A stretch of 64,000 bases of DNA, from positions 496,001-560,000 of the forward strand of contig CANKZZ010000004.1 in NCBI GenBank assembly GCA_947488655.1. The letters run 5' to 3'. The position numbers and the translations under genes were made by a program. The notes beneath the pieces are model-generated. The model was not told the DNA's origin. It searched no databases and saw only the letters and a list, made by a program, of their open reading frames with translations. The first letter of the stretch is position 1. Each line of letters starts with the position of its first letter. This stretch comes from an uncultured Psychroserpens sp. (GTDB taxonomy: Bacteria > Bacteroidota > Bacteroidia > Flavobacteriales > Flavobacteriaceae). Positions 1 to 8,518 of the stretch are shown piece by piece.

Positions 1-1551
1 TATATTTAAAATATTTTTAGCTGGATTTGGATATACTGTGATAGCATTGGTTTTAAAATAATCATCTACGCTTAATACAGCATTTGCTAAATATGTAATT
101 TCCCCATCGCCATAATCTCCACCTGTAACAATTATATTGCCTTCTAGAGTTTCTAGTGTATAAGAGCCATTACCAGAGAAACAACATATACCATCGCCAT
201 AACTATCAATCATTTCAAAGGTGTAACATTCGTTTGTAGTAATATCAAAAGTCTCTGTAAAGGTTGCGAAATCATTAATACCTTCAAAATACTCAGGACT
301 AGTATACAATGCAGTACCTGCACTATCTCTAAATACCCAAGAAGTTTCGGCAGGCCAATCATCTGTAAATAAAGTTAATGTAATTTGAGTTGTATTTATA
401 GTTTCTCCTCCAACTGTAATGTAATCTTGATACACTTTAGTTAAATCATCTGTTCCATTAGAAATGGTAAGTGTTACGTCATATTTGCCTTCTCCTGTAT
501 AAGTGTGAGTTGGATTTTGTATTGTGTAATCTATTATATCGTCTCCATCTACATCCCACTGCCATGAGGTTGCACCAACACTATTATCTATAAAATCTAC
601 AGTCATAGAATTACCACAATCTCTAGTAAAGTTTGCGGTAAGATCTACATTATAAGTTGGACATGCCATTACAGATCTAGATGCTTGATAAACGCCATAT
701 ATTCTTGCATATTGTCCCATTGAAAATTCTGTACGACAAGATTTTCGAGAATAAGACATGATGTTTAATGGGTTGGGTACAAAATCATCACCATTGGCAT
801 CTGTCTCTGTACCTACATAATTACATGAACCGTTAACATTACCAAATCCTAATTGTGGATCTGCAGGAGTATCACAAATAAAATCCCCATCTGTATCACA
901 GTTTGATCCATCAACTAATTCTGTTGTTAAAGTTCCGTTAGTGTTACCATGAGTATGAGATAAACCAAAAAAGTGACCCATTTCATGTGGCATTGTGCTA
1001 CCATTAACAGCACAAGTATTATCCATCATAATAATTTCTGGTCCTCCAGGAAAAAAAGCGTAACCACAAAGTCCGCCACCATCTGCTGTACTTACAGAAT
1101 TCGCAAAGTAGATATTTATAACATTATCTGTATTATTGGCATTAGTTAATGCAGCTTGTTCATCTGTAGAAAAATTATAATACTCTGTATCGTCTATATA
1201 GTTAATAGCTTCACAGAGAAAAAATTCTAGAAATGCATTTTCATAATACGTATTCATATCATTAATAATTGCATCAATCTCTTGAGGTGTAAAACCTCCC
1301 AAACCTTCATCTGTTCTAATAATATGAACTTTTACTGGTACAGAGCTAATTGCTGTAGACGATCGTTGTAAAGATTTTTGATAGAATTCCTGTTCAAATT
1401 GTTGCACTTTATTTTGTATACTATTATAGTATTGTTCTGTCTCTAAAGTAGTAACTGTACCACATTGTGGTTCATTTTGTGCAGATAATTGCAAGAAAGA
1501 AAATAACATCATTAAGCATGAAAATGCTTTAATTTGGGGTATGAGCTTCAT
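1..1551 (-). CDS. Secreted M43 (pappalysin-like) metalloprotease with PKD domain and T9SS sorting domain; 3' end outside window
   Basis: The gene begins at the ATG at 1551 and runs off the window start, so about 517 residues are visible. A signal peptide ending near FLQLSAQ is followed by a zinc protease domain. The zinc motif HEMGHFFGLSH, near residue 189, is the extended HExxHxxGxxH signature of metzincins. A later MSYS is the Met-turn, which fits family M43 (pappalysin/cytophagalysin). A PKD-like domain follows, with WQWDVDGD and TYTGEGKYDVTL, and then a beta-rich region. The last visible residues, including VYPNPAKN, are the start of a type A T9SS C-terminal domain, so the protease should be exported through the Por/Gld machinery and cell-attached or released. 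The substrate is unknown. The family call rests on motifs and is strong; the T9SS call is limited because only the start of that domain is seen. Confidence 0.88.
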   Translation of the reverse strand, partial: MKLIPQIKAFSCLMMLFSFLQLSAQNEPQCGTVTTLETEQYYNSIQNKVQQFEQEFYQKSLQRSSTAISSVPVKVHIIRTDEGLGGFTPQEIDAIINDMNTYYENAFLEFFLCEAINYIDDTEYYNFSTDEQAALTNANNTDNVINIYFANSVSTADGGGLCGYAFFPGGPEIIMMDNTCAVNGSTMPHEMGHFFGLSHTHGNTNGTLTTELVDGSNCDTDGDFICDTPADPQLGFGNVNGSCNYVGTETDANGDDFVPNPLNIMSYSRKSCRTEFSMGQYARIYGVYQASRSVMACPTYNVDLTANFTRDCGNSMTVDFIDNSVGATSWQWDVDGDDIIDYTIQNPTHTYTGEGKYDVTLTISNGTDDLTKVYQDYITVGGETINTTQITLTLFTDDWPAETSWVFRDSAGTALYTSPEYFEGINDFATFTETFDITTNECYTFEMIDSYGDGICCFSGNGSYTLETLEGNIIVTGGDYGDGEITYLANAVLSVDDYFKTNAITVYPNPAKNILNI

Positions 1552-1644
1552 AGCTTAAAGGTATAATTAGGGTTAAGTAACTTTTGTAAAGATATAAAAA
1601 CCCGACAAAACATCTAATTTAATAGATGAAATGCATTTTATATG

Positions 1645-2580
1645 TTAATTAATAATTACTTTTTTTGTTGATTGAGAGCCATCTACGAGTAATAATCTGA
1701 CCAAATATACACCCTTATTTAAATGGGTTACATCTATTTTTGAGGTTACACTAGACTCTTGATTTTTAAAATTTGCAACTTGTTTGCCTAGTACATTATA
1801 AACTAAAACTTCTTCTAAAATATTGGTAGTAGAAGTTTGTATGGTCATTTTACCTCGTGAAGGGTTAGGATATATACTTACTTTTGTTATTTCATTATTA
1901 TTTGAAATCCCTAATGTTGAGTCTAAGCTTACAGTTAAAGTGCCAATTCTCACATTATTAAATGGAGCAACATTATTTTTACTGGTAATATTTTGTTGTG
2001 GATTTGTTAGCGTATTATTAAATGAATAATCGATCTCATCATTTTCGGTACCTGCATCATATGCAAACATCTCTATTGTAATTGAGTCTCTCCAATTTCC
2101 GTTAGAATCAATTAACGATAAATTATTAACACCTACAAACCAATCTGAACTTGGAGCAATCATTGACGCCAAAGTTAACAATGGATAGCTTTCACTTATA
2201 TCCATAATTCTAATGGTAATAGAACCAGTTGCTGAGTTTAAATTGCTACCGTCAATATATTGTTGAGTATTACCAGCATTAATATTATTCTGTACTTGAT
2301 TAAAAAAAGCAGTATTGTTGCCAATTTCAGCTATATTTTTTAATCCTGTAGAAGCTAACTCTCCAGTTTGCCAATAGGATACATCGCTATTATGAACTGC
2401 TCCAACTAGTTTAGAGTAATGCGCATTTGATGGTAATGTATTATTGTTATTATGATTTTCAGCATTCCACTCGCTATTAAATGTGATGGTATAAGTTGCA
2501 GTAGACTGGCTAAAACCTATAGCGCTAAACAAAAAAAGCGTAAAGAAATGTATCATTTTTTTAAACGTAGTTTTTTTCAT
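1645..2580 (-). CDS. Spondin-domain protein with T9SS type A sorting domain
   Basis: This 311-residue secreted protein has a signal peptide ending near FSAIGFSQ. The body (about residues 27-220) reads as a bacterial spondin domain (Spond_N): TYTITFNSEW near the start, LPSNAHYSKLVGAVHNS, ELASTGLKNIAE, then APSSDWFVGVNNLSL and FAYDAGTENDE. These follow the order of conserved blocks known from F-spondin-like domains, which bind a divalent cation. The last 80 residues, with VSIYPNPSRGKMTIQ and LVRLLLVDG near the end, form a complete type A T9SS sorting domain. The gene follows the metalloprotease on the same strand with a 93-nt gap. A role in surface adhesion is plausible but inferred. Confidence 0.8.
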   Translation of the reverse strand: MKKTTFKKMIHFFTLFLFSAIGFSQSTATYTITFNSEWNAENHNNNNTLPSNAHYSKLVGAVHNSDVSYWQTGELASTGLKNIAEIGNNTAFFNQVQNNINAGNTQQYIDGSNLNSATGSITIRIMDISESYPLLTLASMIAPSSDWFVGVNNLSLIDSNGNWRDSITIEMFAYDAGTENDEIDYSFNNTLTNPQQNITSKNNVAPFNNVRIGTLTVSLDSTLGISNNNEITKVSIYPNPSRGKMTIQTSTTNILEEVLVYNVLGKQVANFKNQESSVTSKIDVTHLNKGVYLVRLLLVDGSQSTKKVIIN

Positions 2581-2672
2581 AGCTCTAATGTTTTATTTAT
2601 ATACGTTAAAGTCGTTAACACAGTTTTAATCTTACACTTATTTTTAACTATTTTTGAAGAAAACACACCATA

Positions 2673-3299
2673 TTGAATTACGACCTTCTTATATCTTTCA
2701 TCATTGCAACATCTGTATTAGCAATGTCTCCAGGACCAGATAATATCTATGTTTTAATGCAAAGCATCGTTAATGGTAAAAAATATGGATTAGCAACTGT
2801 AGCAGGTTTAATGACAGGATGTTTGGTGCACACAACGCTTGTAGCATTTGGTGTATCGGCAATAATAAAAGAGAGTGATACACTCTTTTTTATCATAAAA
2901 TTGTTAGGAGCTCTTTACCTGTTGTTTTTAGCATATAAAGTCTTTAGATCTAGCTCTGAGTTAAATTTAAATAGTAATAATATTGCTAAGAAAAGTGTCT
3001 TACAATTATTTAAACAAGGGTTTATAATGAATGTTTTAAATCCTAAGGTGTCAATATTTTTTCTCGCTTTTTTTCCAGGATTTCTTTTTAGTGATACGCT
3101 AAGTTCTGTCGTTCAGTTTTATGCTTTAGGCTTATTATTTATGTTAGTTTCTGGAGTAATTTTTTCGACAATAGCTATTCTGGCTGGCTCTATTTCAGAA
3201 TATATAAAACAGAATAAAAAAATTGGATTATATCTAAAATGGCTACAAATAATTGTCTTTGTAGGTATTGCGATTTTAATTTTTACTTCAGAAAAATAA
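2673..3299 (+). CDS. LysE/RhtB-family amino-acid exporter
   Basis: This 208-residue inner-membrane protein has about six hydrophobic segments and the family signature SPGPDN near residue 19, close to the N terminus as in RhtB/LysE translocators. The internal block FIMNVLNPKVSIFFLAFFP is the second conserved region of the family. It probably exports an amino acid or a derivative; the substrate cannot be told. The start is a TTG at 2673, chosen because it gives the family's usual N terminus. A -7 box TATTTTTG lies at 2649-2656, 16 nt upstream, which supports this start. It sits divergently from the spondin gene and just before the HMG-CoA lyase gene, which has its own promoter. Confidence 0.85.
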   Translation: MNYDLLISFIIATSVLAMSPGPDNIYVLMQSIVNGKKYGLATVAGLMTGCLVHTTLVAFGVSAIIKESDTLFFIIKLLGALYLLFLAYKVFRSSSELNLNSNNIAKKSVLQLFKQGFIMNVLNPKVSIFFLAFFPGFLFSDTLSSVVQFYALGLLFMLVSGVIFSTIAILAGSISEYIKQNKKIGLYLKWLQIIVFVGIAILIFTSEK

Positions 3300-3322
3300 A
3301 TCAATCATTTACGCATAATTGC

Positions 3323-3330
3323 TATCTTTG
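3323..3330 (+). promoter_or_regulatory. -7 promoter box of the HMG-CoA lyase gene
   Basis: TATCTTTG matches the Bacteroidota -7 consensus TAnnTTTG. It ends only 6 nt before the ATG at 3337, so the transcript would start at or within a few bases of the start codon. This argues against the in-frame TTG at 3319, which would put translation start inside the promoter. No clear TTG is seen at the -33 position. Confidence 0.55.
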
Positions 3331-3336
3331 AACAAG

Positions 3337-4200
3337 ATGACTAAACCAATTAAAATAATAGAATGTCCTCGTGACGCTATGCAAGGGATCAAAACTTTTA
3401 TTCCTACAGAAAAAAAGGTGCAATACATCCAGTCTTTGCTTAGAGTTGGATTTGACACCATAGATTTTGGAAGTTTTGTATCGCCAAAAGCCATACCACA
3501 ATTGGTTGATACTGCCGAAGTTTTATCTAAATTAGACTTAAGCACTACAACAAGTAAATTATTGGCAATCATAGCAAATACAAGAGGAGCTAGTGATGCT
3601 TGTAAACATCCAGAGATTGATTATTTAGGTTACCCTTTTTCTATTTCAGAAAATTTTCAAATGCGTAATACTCATAAAACCATTGCGCAATCTGTAGTTA
3701 CGCTTTCTGAAATTCTAGAACTTGCGAGTCGTCATAATAAAGAAGTTGTTGTCTATATCTCAATGGGATTTGGAAATCCATATGGAGACCCTTGGGATGT
3801 TGATATTGTTGGCGAATGGACCGAAAGGTTGAGCAAAATGGGAGTAAAGATTCTCTCACTAAGTGATACAATTGGAAGCTCAAACCCTGAGAATATTGAT
3901 TATTTATTTTCTAATCTTATTCCGCAGTATTCAAATATAGAATTTGGAGCACATTTGCACACCACACCAACAACATGGCATGAAAAAGTGCATGCAGCTT
4001 TTAAAGCTGGATGCGTAAGATTTGATGGAGCTATACAAGGTTTTGGAGGTTGCCCAATGGCAAAAGATGAACTTACAGGTAATATGCCTACCGAAAAACT
4101 ATTAACGTATTTTACTTCAGAAAAACATAACAATCTCAATGCTATGAGTTTTGAGAGCTCTTACAACGAAGCAACTAAGATTTTTACCAAATATCATTAA
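3337..4200 (+). CDS. Hydroxymethylglutaryl-CoA lyase
   Basis: This 287-residue TIM-barrel enzyme cleaves HMG-CoA to acetoacetate and acetyl-CoA in the last step of leucine degradation. The N-terminal IIECPRDAMQGI holds the catalytic Arg-Asp pair of the DRE-TIM metallolyase family. AHLHTTPTTWHEK holds the metal-binding histidines, and GGCPMAKDELTGN matches the HMG-CoA lyase active-site cysteine loop. Length is normal for bacterial members. The ATG at 3337 is preferred to an upstream TTG because a TAnnTTTG box lies between them. No other leucine-degradation genes are nearby, so it is a solitary gene. Confidence 0.9.
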   Translation: MTKPIKIIECPRDAMQGIKTFIPTEKKVQYIQSLLRVGFDTIDFGSFVSPKAIPQLVDTAEVLSKLDLSTTTSKLLAIIANTRGASDACKHPEIDYLGYPFSISENFQMRNTHKTIAQSVVTLSEILELASRHNKEVVVYISMGFGNPYGDPWDVDIVGEWTERLSKMGVKILSLSDTIGSSNPENIDYLFSNLIPQYSNIEFGAHLHTTPTTWHEKVHAAFKAGCVRFDGAIQGFGGCPMAKDELTGNMPTEKLLTYFTSEKHNNLNAMSFESSYNEATKIFTKYH

Positions 4201-4202
4201 AG

Positions 4203-4234
4203 AAAAAACCCTTTCTAATTAGAAAGGGTTTTTT
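4203..4234. terminator. Bidirectional rho-independent terminator
   Basis: A perfect 14-bp stem (A-run, CCC, TTTCT; 4203-4216) with an AATT loop and its complement (4221-4234) has T-runs on both strands. It lies between the convergent HMG-CoA lyase and hmuY genes and can end both transcripts. Confidence 0.9.
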
Positions 4235-4257
4235 TAAATCATGTATTTATTTAGAGC

Positions 4258-5355
4258 TTATTGCAATAAGCTATATACAAATTCTGGATATCCACGAACA
4301 CCTTCGGCATTAGTTAAAGCTAGAAATTTTAATTTGTACAAATTACCGTCTGTATCATTAACTATGTAAAATACATTGTCTTTGAGAGAAGGTGCAGAGC
4401 CAGGTCCACCACCATTTCTCCAAGAACTTCCTATAGAACGTTGGTCTATAGAAAAGTTTAAATTATCTACATCAATTAATGTAAAATTATCATATGAAAA
4501 CTCTGTATTAACGTTTGTATCAATCATATAAATCCCTACATTTTTAAGATTGTTACTTTCTACAAAATCTGCATAAGTATAAGCACCATAACTATCTGGT
4601 CCAGCAAAAACTTCATCTGTAAAAACAGTAAAATTGAGATCCCAATTTTCAGCCAGAGGCTCAACGTTTACAATAGATTGAGTATTAAAACTAAAGAAGG
4701 TAAAATTATAATTGGCACTTTTAGAAATTGTTACCTCATTGTGCGTTGTATCATCCAAATTGGCATATTGTAATACATAATCGTTGCCATCTTTTAGTAT
4801 TCTTAATTTTAACCATCCTCTTTCTTCTCCATTTACTGAAACACCTGTTGCAGGAGTATCTGTACCAACTTCATTTCCTAGGTTTACTAAATAAACGTTG
4901 TTTTCAGAATCAATATCAGATATTTGTGCAATGGCAGTATCATTAATGTTGCCATCAAATCCATCAACGTAAGCTAGGTTACTATTGTCAAACGTACTAA
5001 CAGCTACAACAGGTTGTAAATCGATAACTTCTTGAGTTGAGGATGAAATGGCATCAATATTAGTTACAGAAAGTTCTGCAGCTGCCATGGCTATAGAACC
5101 ATTAATAACGACTCTAAAATCGTTTCCAGAATAAAATCCTAAATCCCAAGAATCTCTTTGTACGCTTGTTGTTGTGTTGGAGCTAAGATCTATATAAACT
5201 TGATTTTGTTGGTTTGGACCTCCAACTTCTGGAGCTACTGCAGCACCTTCAATTGTAATGTTTAATGGTCCTTGAGGACTGTCATCATCAGTTGTGCAAC
5301 TAGATAAAGTTATAAGGCATAAACATAATGTGAGTTTAAAAAATTTGTTAGTCAT
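4258..5355 (-). CDS. hmuY: HmuY-family heme-binding lipoprotein
   Basis: This 365-residue lipoprotein has a signal peptide with lipobox LSSCT. Two regions show the HmuY pattern: RDSWDLGFYSGNDFRVVING near residue 70, and ENWDLNFTVFTDEV with GAYTYADFVESN further on. The C terminus carries VFYIVNDTDGNLYKLKF and GYPEFVYSLLQ, as in other family members. In Porphyromonas HmuY is a surface lipoprotein that takes heme from host proteins and passes it to the TonB receptor HmuR. This copy is longer than the Porphyromonas protein. It lies 11 nt downstream of a TonB-dependent receptor on the same strand, so the two are co-transcribed. The heme-ligand residues cannot be assigned by eye. Confidence 0.82.
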   Translation of the reverse strand: MTNKFFKLTLCLCLITLSSCTTDDDSPQGPLNITIEGAAVAPEVGGPNQQNQVYIDLSSNTTTSVQRDSWDLGFYSGNDFRVVINGSIAMAAAELSVTNIDAISSSTQEVIDLQPVVAVSTFDNSNLAYVDGFDGNINDTAIAQISDIDSENNVYLVNLGNEVGTDTPATGVSVNGEERGWLKLRILKDGNDYVLQYANLDDTTHNEVTISKSANYNFTFFSFNTQSIVNVEPLAENWDLNFTVFTDEVFAGPDSYGAYTYADFVESNNLKNVGIYMIDTNVNTEFSYDNFTLIDVDNLNFSIDQRSIGSSWRNGGGPGSAPSLKDNVFYIVNDTDGNLYKLKFLALTNAEGVRGYPEFVYSLLQ

Positions 5356-5366
5356 AATAATTGTGT

Positions 5367-7508
5367 TTAAAAATTTAAATTATATAATAGTTTTAAGTAA
5401 TAAGATCGTCCGTAGCCCAAAAGAAGAGCACTGTTATTAGATGAGTGAGTGCCTCCAACACTTGCGTTGTTGACATTTACGTTAGTGATGTTAAATAGAT
5501 TTCTACCTCCTAAGGTGAGCTCTAAAGTGTTCTCTAGAAATGATTTTTTTACAGAGGCATCTAACCAGCTATAAGCCTCTGTAGTTGCTTTCGTAAATAG
5601 AGAATTGCCTTGGTCATCTGTACCGTTAGCGATATAATTGTCTTGCTCACCGTTATATTTAAGCAACATAGTAAAAGCGGTGTCCCATTTTTTATAGAAA
5701 TATGAGGCACTTGTATTGATTTGAAAATTGTAAAGAAAATCATCCTCACCATTAACTTCGTTCTCATTAATTCTTGCAATACCTTGATATGTAGCTCCTA
5801 AGTTGAATGTAAAACCATTGGTTTTAATTGAATTATCTAGTGTAATTCCCATTAATTTAAAACTATCTATATTGATATATTGATATTGTAATGGAGTAGT
5901 GTTTACAATAGCTAAATCAATTTTATCTGATAAATCTATATAGCTTAATTTTAAATTATTTAATAATGAGATATTATTAAACCAACTTCGTTTTTTTAGA
6001 TTTACAAAAGCCGAATAGCCATTTTCTGGATTAAGATTTTCATTACCTCTAACATCATGGTTTGAATCTACGAAGTAGTAGTACAACTCTTCAAAATTGG
6101 GCACTCTATAGGATGAACCAATATTTGCACGAAGTTCAAATCCTTTAGACATTAAATATCTGGCGCTTAATGAGCCTAAAAGTTTAGAATCAAATAGAGA
6201 GTTATTTTCGTATCGTACTCCTGGTCTAAGCGAAAAATTCTTGAATAGGTTAATTTCCGAAGAAGCAAATAGAGCAATATTGTTTTGAGTGTTGGTTTTG
6301 TCTATTTGTGTTTGATCACCTGAGGCTTGCGTATCAAATCCTTCAATATATCTTGCTTCGTACCCTAATTGAAAATTATAAATGTCACTTTTAACGAGGT
6401 TACCAATCGTGCCTTTTGAGAATAAAACTTTGCTAGATTGATAAGTGTCATTGGTTTCGTTACTTCGCTCTTTAGTAACAATAAAATAGTTAAACTCGTT
6501 TAAATTTCGCTTTTGTTGCTGATAGGAAAGTGATACATTATACTTGGCGCCAGAGTTTAAACTACCATCTATATGTAGATTATTTAAAAATCTATGTGTA
6601 GTAAAAACTCTATCTGTAGCAGATGGATTGCTGGTTTGTGTTTGGGTATTTATGTTTGCTCTTACTGTAGCATCATAAAAATTTAATTGTTCGTTAAAAT
6701 ATTCAAACTTGTAGAATAACCTAAACTTATTGGTACTGTATCTTGCTAAAGCATTTGTAACAATTTGATGTTTTGGTAACCATTCATAACCTCTAAGGCC
6801 ATCATTTTGATAATAGTTTTCTCCTTGTCGGTTATTAAAAAAACCAGCAAAATCATTCCGGTTAAATCCAATTTTAGTAAACCATTTATCATTAATATTA
6901 TGAGAAACGTTTATAGATTGTATGTGTCTGCCTTTATCAAACCATTCGTATTCATCGCTTACAGTTTCTTCTTGTAAATAGGCTTGAATTTTCCAATCAT
7001 TGTCTATAGATTTTTTCGTAATAATATTTATAACACCAGATACTGCATTGGCTCCATACTCAACACCCATTGCACCTTCAACAATCTCTATACGTTCAAC
7101 ATTGTCTAAGTTTACTTGCGTTAAATCAATATTATTACCTAAACCATTATCACTTACTAAGGGTACATTGTCTATTAGAATATTAAAGTATTGAGCATCT
7201 AGTCCAAAAAATGAGATTGTTGATTTGCCTGTTTGAGAGTTAGGTATAACATTTAGATTAAGATTAAAGTTTAGCAAATCGGCTAAATTATTTGCTGCTT
7301 GCTGGTCTATTTGCTTTCTATTAATAACAATTACGTTATGAACCGATTTTTTTATAGACTGCGGATTGTATTGACCTGTGATAACTATTTCTTCTAATTG
7401 TTCTGTTTTTGTAGAATCATTTTCTATCTCCTTGGTTTCCTGAGAGAAAGAAAAACTGACTAAAAAAAGTGAAAAATAAATGCAGAAATTATTTTTATTT
7501 AGACTCAT
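5367..7508 (-). CDS. TonB-dependent heme receptor (HmuR-like)
   Basis: This 713-residue outer-membrane receptor has a signal peptide ending near VSFSFSQ and a TonB-box-like stretch EEIVITGQ close to the mature N terminus. A plug domain follows, with IEIVEGAMGVEYGANAVSGV and VINIITKK, then a 22-strand-type barrel ending in LLYNLNF with a terminal aromatic. The middle of the barrel has RVPNFEELYYYF followed by GNENLNPENG, resembling the FRAP/NPNL region of heme receptors. With hmuY directly downstream, heme or hemoprotein is the likely substrate. The promoter carries a Fur-like palindrome over the -33 region, so repression by iron is expected. Confidence 0.85.
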   Translation of the reverse strand: MSLNKNNFCIYFSLFLVSFSFSQETKEIENDSTKTEQLEEIVITGQYNPQSIKKSVHNVIVINRKQIDQQAANNLADLLNFNLNLNVIPNSQTGKSTISFFGLDAQYFNILIDNVPLVSDNGLGNNIDLTQVNLDNVERIEIVEGAMGVEYGANAVSGVINIITKKSIDNDWKIQAYLQEETVSDEYEWFDKGRHIQSINVSHNINDKWFTKIGFNRNDFAGFFNNRQGENYYQNDGLRGYEWLPKHQIVTNALARYSTNKFRLFYKFEYFNEQLNFYDATVRANINTQTQTSNPSATDRVFTTHRFLNNLHIDGSLNSGAKYNVSLSYQQQKRNLNEFNYFIVTKERSNETNDTYQSSKVLFSKGTIGNLVKSDIYNFQLGYEARYIEGFDTQASGDQTQIDKTNTQNNIALFASSEINLFKNFSLRPGVRYENNSLFDSKLLGSLSARYLMSKGFELRANIGSSYRVPNFEELYYYFVDSNHDVRGNENLNPENGYSAFVNLKKRSWFNNISLLNNLKLSYIDLSDKIDLAIVNTTPLQYQYINIDSFKLMGITLDNSIKTNGFTFNLGATYQGIARINENEVNGEDDFLYNFQINTSASYFYKKWDTAFTMLLKYNGEQDNYIANGTDDQGNSLFTKATTEAYSWLDASVKKSFLENTLELTLGGRNLFNITNVNVNNASVGGTHSSNNSALLLGYGRSYYLKLLYNLNF

Positions 7509-7525
7509 TCTTGATAAATTTGCTG

Positions 7526-7559
7526 CAAATATAAATACTTATTTTAATTCAATCTAAAT
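7526..7559 (-). promoter_or_regulatory. Promoter of the hmuR/hmuY operon with Fur-like operator
   Basis: On the minus strand a -7 box TATATTTG (7526-7533) is preceded by TTG at 7550-7552 with a 16-nt spacer. The -33 region is covered by the 19-nt sequence ATTTAGATT-G-AATTAAAAT (7541-7559 read on the minus strand), an imperfect 9-1-9 palindrome. Related copies occur at 12732-12750 and 19781-19799, all in iron genes. The position over -33 fits a repressor site. The regulator identity (Fur type) is inferred from the odd-length 9-1-9 architecture and gene content. Confidence 0.6.
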
Positions 7560-7611
7560 AAGAATAGAGAAATTTAAACTTTTTTAAAACACAATAATTA
7601 AACGCTTTCAA

Positions 7612-8517
7612 ATGAAACAAATAGCCAGTTTACTCATCGTAATTTTAACATTTTCTACAGCAGGAAATGCTCAAGACAAGAAAGAAATAGATAAGAATGC
7701 CATCAAAAAGATGTGTGGTTGCTTTGAGGTGACCTTTAATTTTGCCGAAACATTTTCATACAGTCAAGACTCCTTGTATAAACCTTCAAAGACCAAAGTA
7801 GATAAAGGTTTAGAATGGGCAGAATTAATAGTAGATGAGGATAATAAAATTTCTATACAACATTTATTACAAGTTGGTAATCCTGCACAACCACACATTG
7901 TTAAACATTGGAGACAAGATTGGTTATTTGAAAACACAAACTTTTATATGTTTAATGGAGATAACGTATGGCTGTCTAAGCAAAAAGATGCCAATGACGT
8001 TAAAGGTCAATGGACTCAAAAAGTTTATCAAGTAGATGATAGTCCTCGCTATGAAGGATCGTCAACTTGGGTTCATGTTGATGGAAAAAGCTATTGGGAA
8101 AATACAACTACAGCACCATTACCAAGAAGAGAATATACAAAACGTAGCGATTATAATATTACACTTAGAGGAAATAGACATGAAATAACTAAAGACGGTT
8201 GGGTGCATGATCAAGACAACGATAAAGTAATAAGGGAAGCAGATAAAGATGATATTGTGTTAGCCAAGGAAAAAGGTTATAATACTTACGTTAAAGTAGA
8301 TAATAGTAGATGTGAAGCTGCTGCAAATTGGTGGAAAGAAAATCAAGAGAAATGGGCAACCGTTAGACATAAATGGGATGAAGTTTATAATAGACAACAA
8401 GATTTATTATTAGAAACTAAAGTTGATAATAAAGTACTATATAAGCATTTGTTTGCTGATGATATGACTAACGAAACTCAAATTAATAATATTATAGAAT
8501 CATTTGTAAAAAAATAA
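7612..8517 (+). CDS. DUF6607-family exported protein in heme/iron operon
   Basis: This 301-residue protein has a signal peptide ending near STAGNAQ. It matches my recollection of DUF6607 members: KKMCGCFEVTFNFAETFSY near the mature N terminus, VKHWRQDWLFENTNFYMF, GQWTQKVYQVDDSPRYEGS, WVHVDGKSYWENTTTAPLP and RREYTKRSDYN. Its strict conservation and many Trp and His residues suggest a ligand-binding or enzymatic role, but no function is established that I know of. It is divergent from hmuR with a 103-nt shared regulatory region and starts a four-gene operon (next gene 1 nt away). A periplasmic role in heme handling is an inference from position. Confidence 0.7.
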   Translation: MKQIASLLIVILTFSTAGNAQDKKEIDKNAIKKMCGCFEVTFNFAETFSYSQDSLYKPSKTKVDKGLEWAELIVDEDNKISIQHLLQVGNPAQPHIVKHWRQDWLFENTNFYMFNGDNVWLSKQKDANDVKGQWTQKVYQVDDSPRYEGSSTWVHVDGKSYWENTTTAPLPRREYTKRSDYNITLRGNRHEITKDGWVHDQDNDKVIREADKDDIVLAKEKGYNTYVKVDNSRCEAAANWWKENQEKWATVRHKWDEVYNRQQDLLLETKVDNKVLYKHLFADDMTNETQINNIIESFVKK

Positions 8518-8518
8518 T

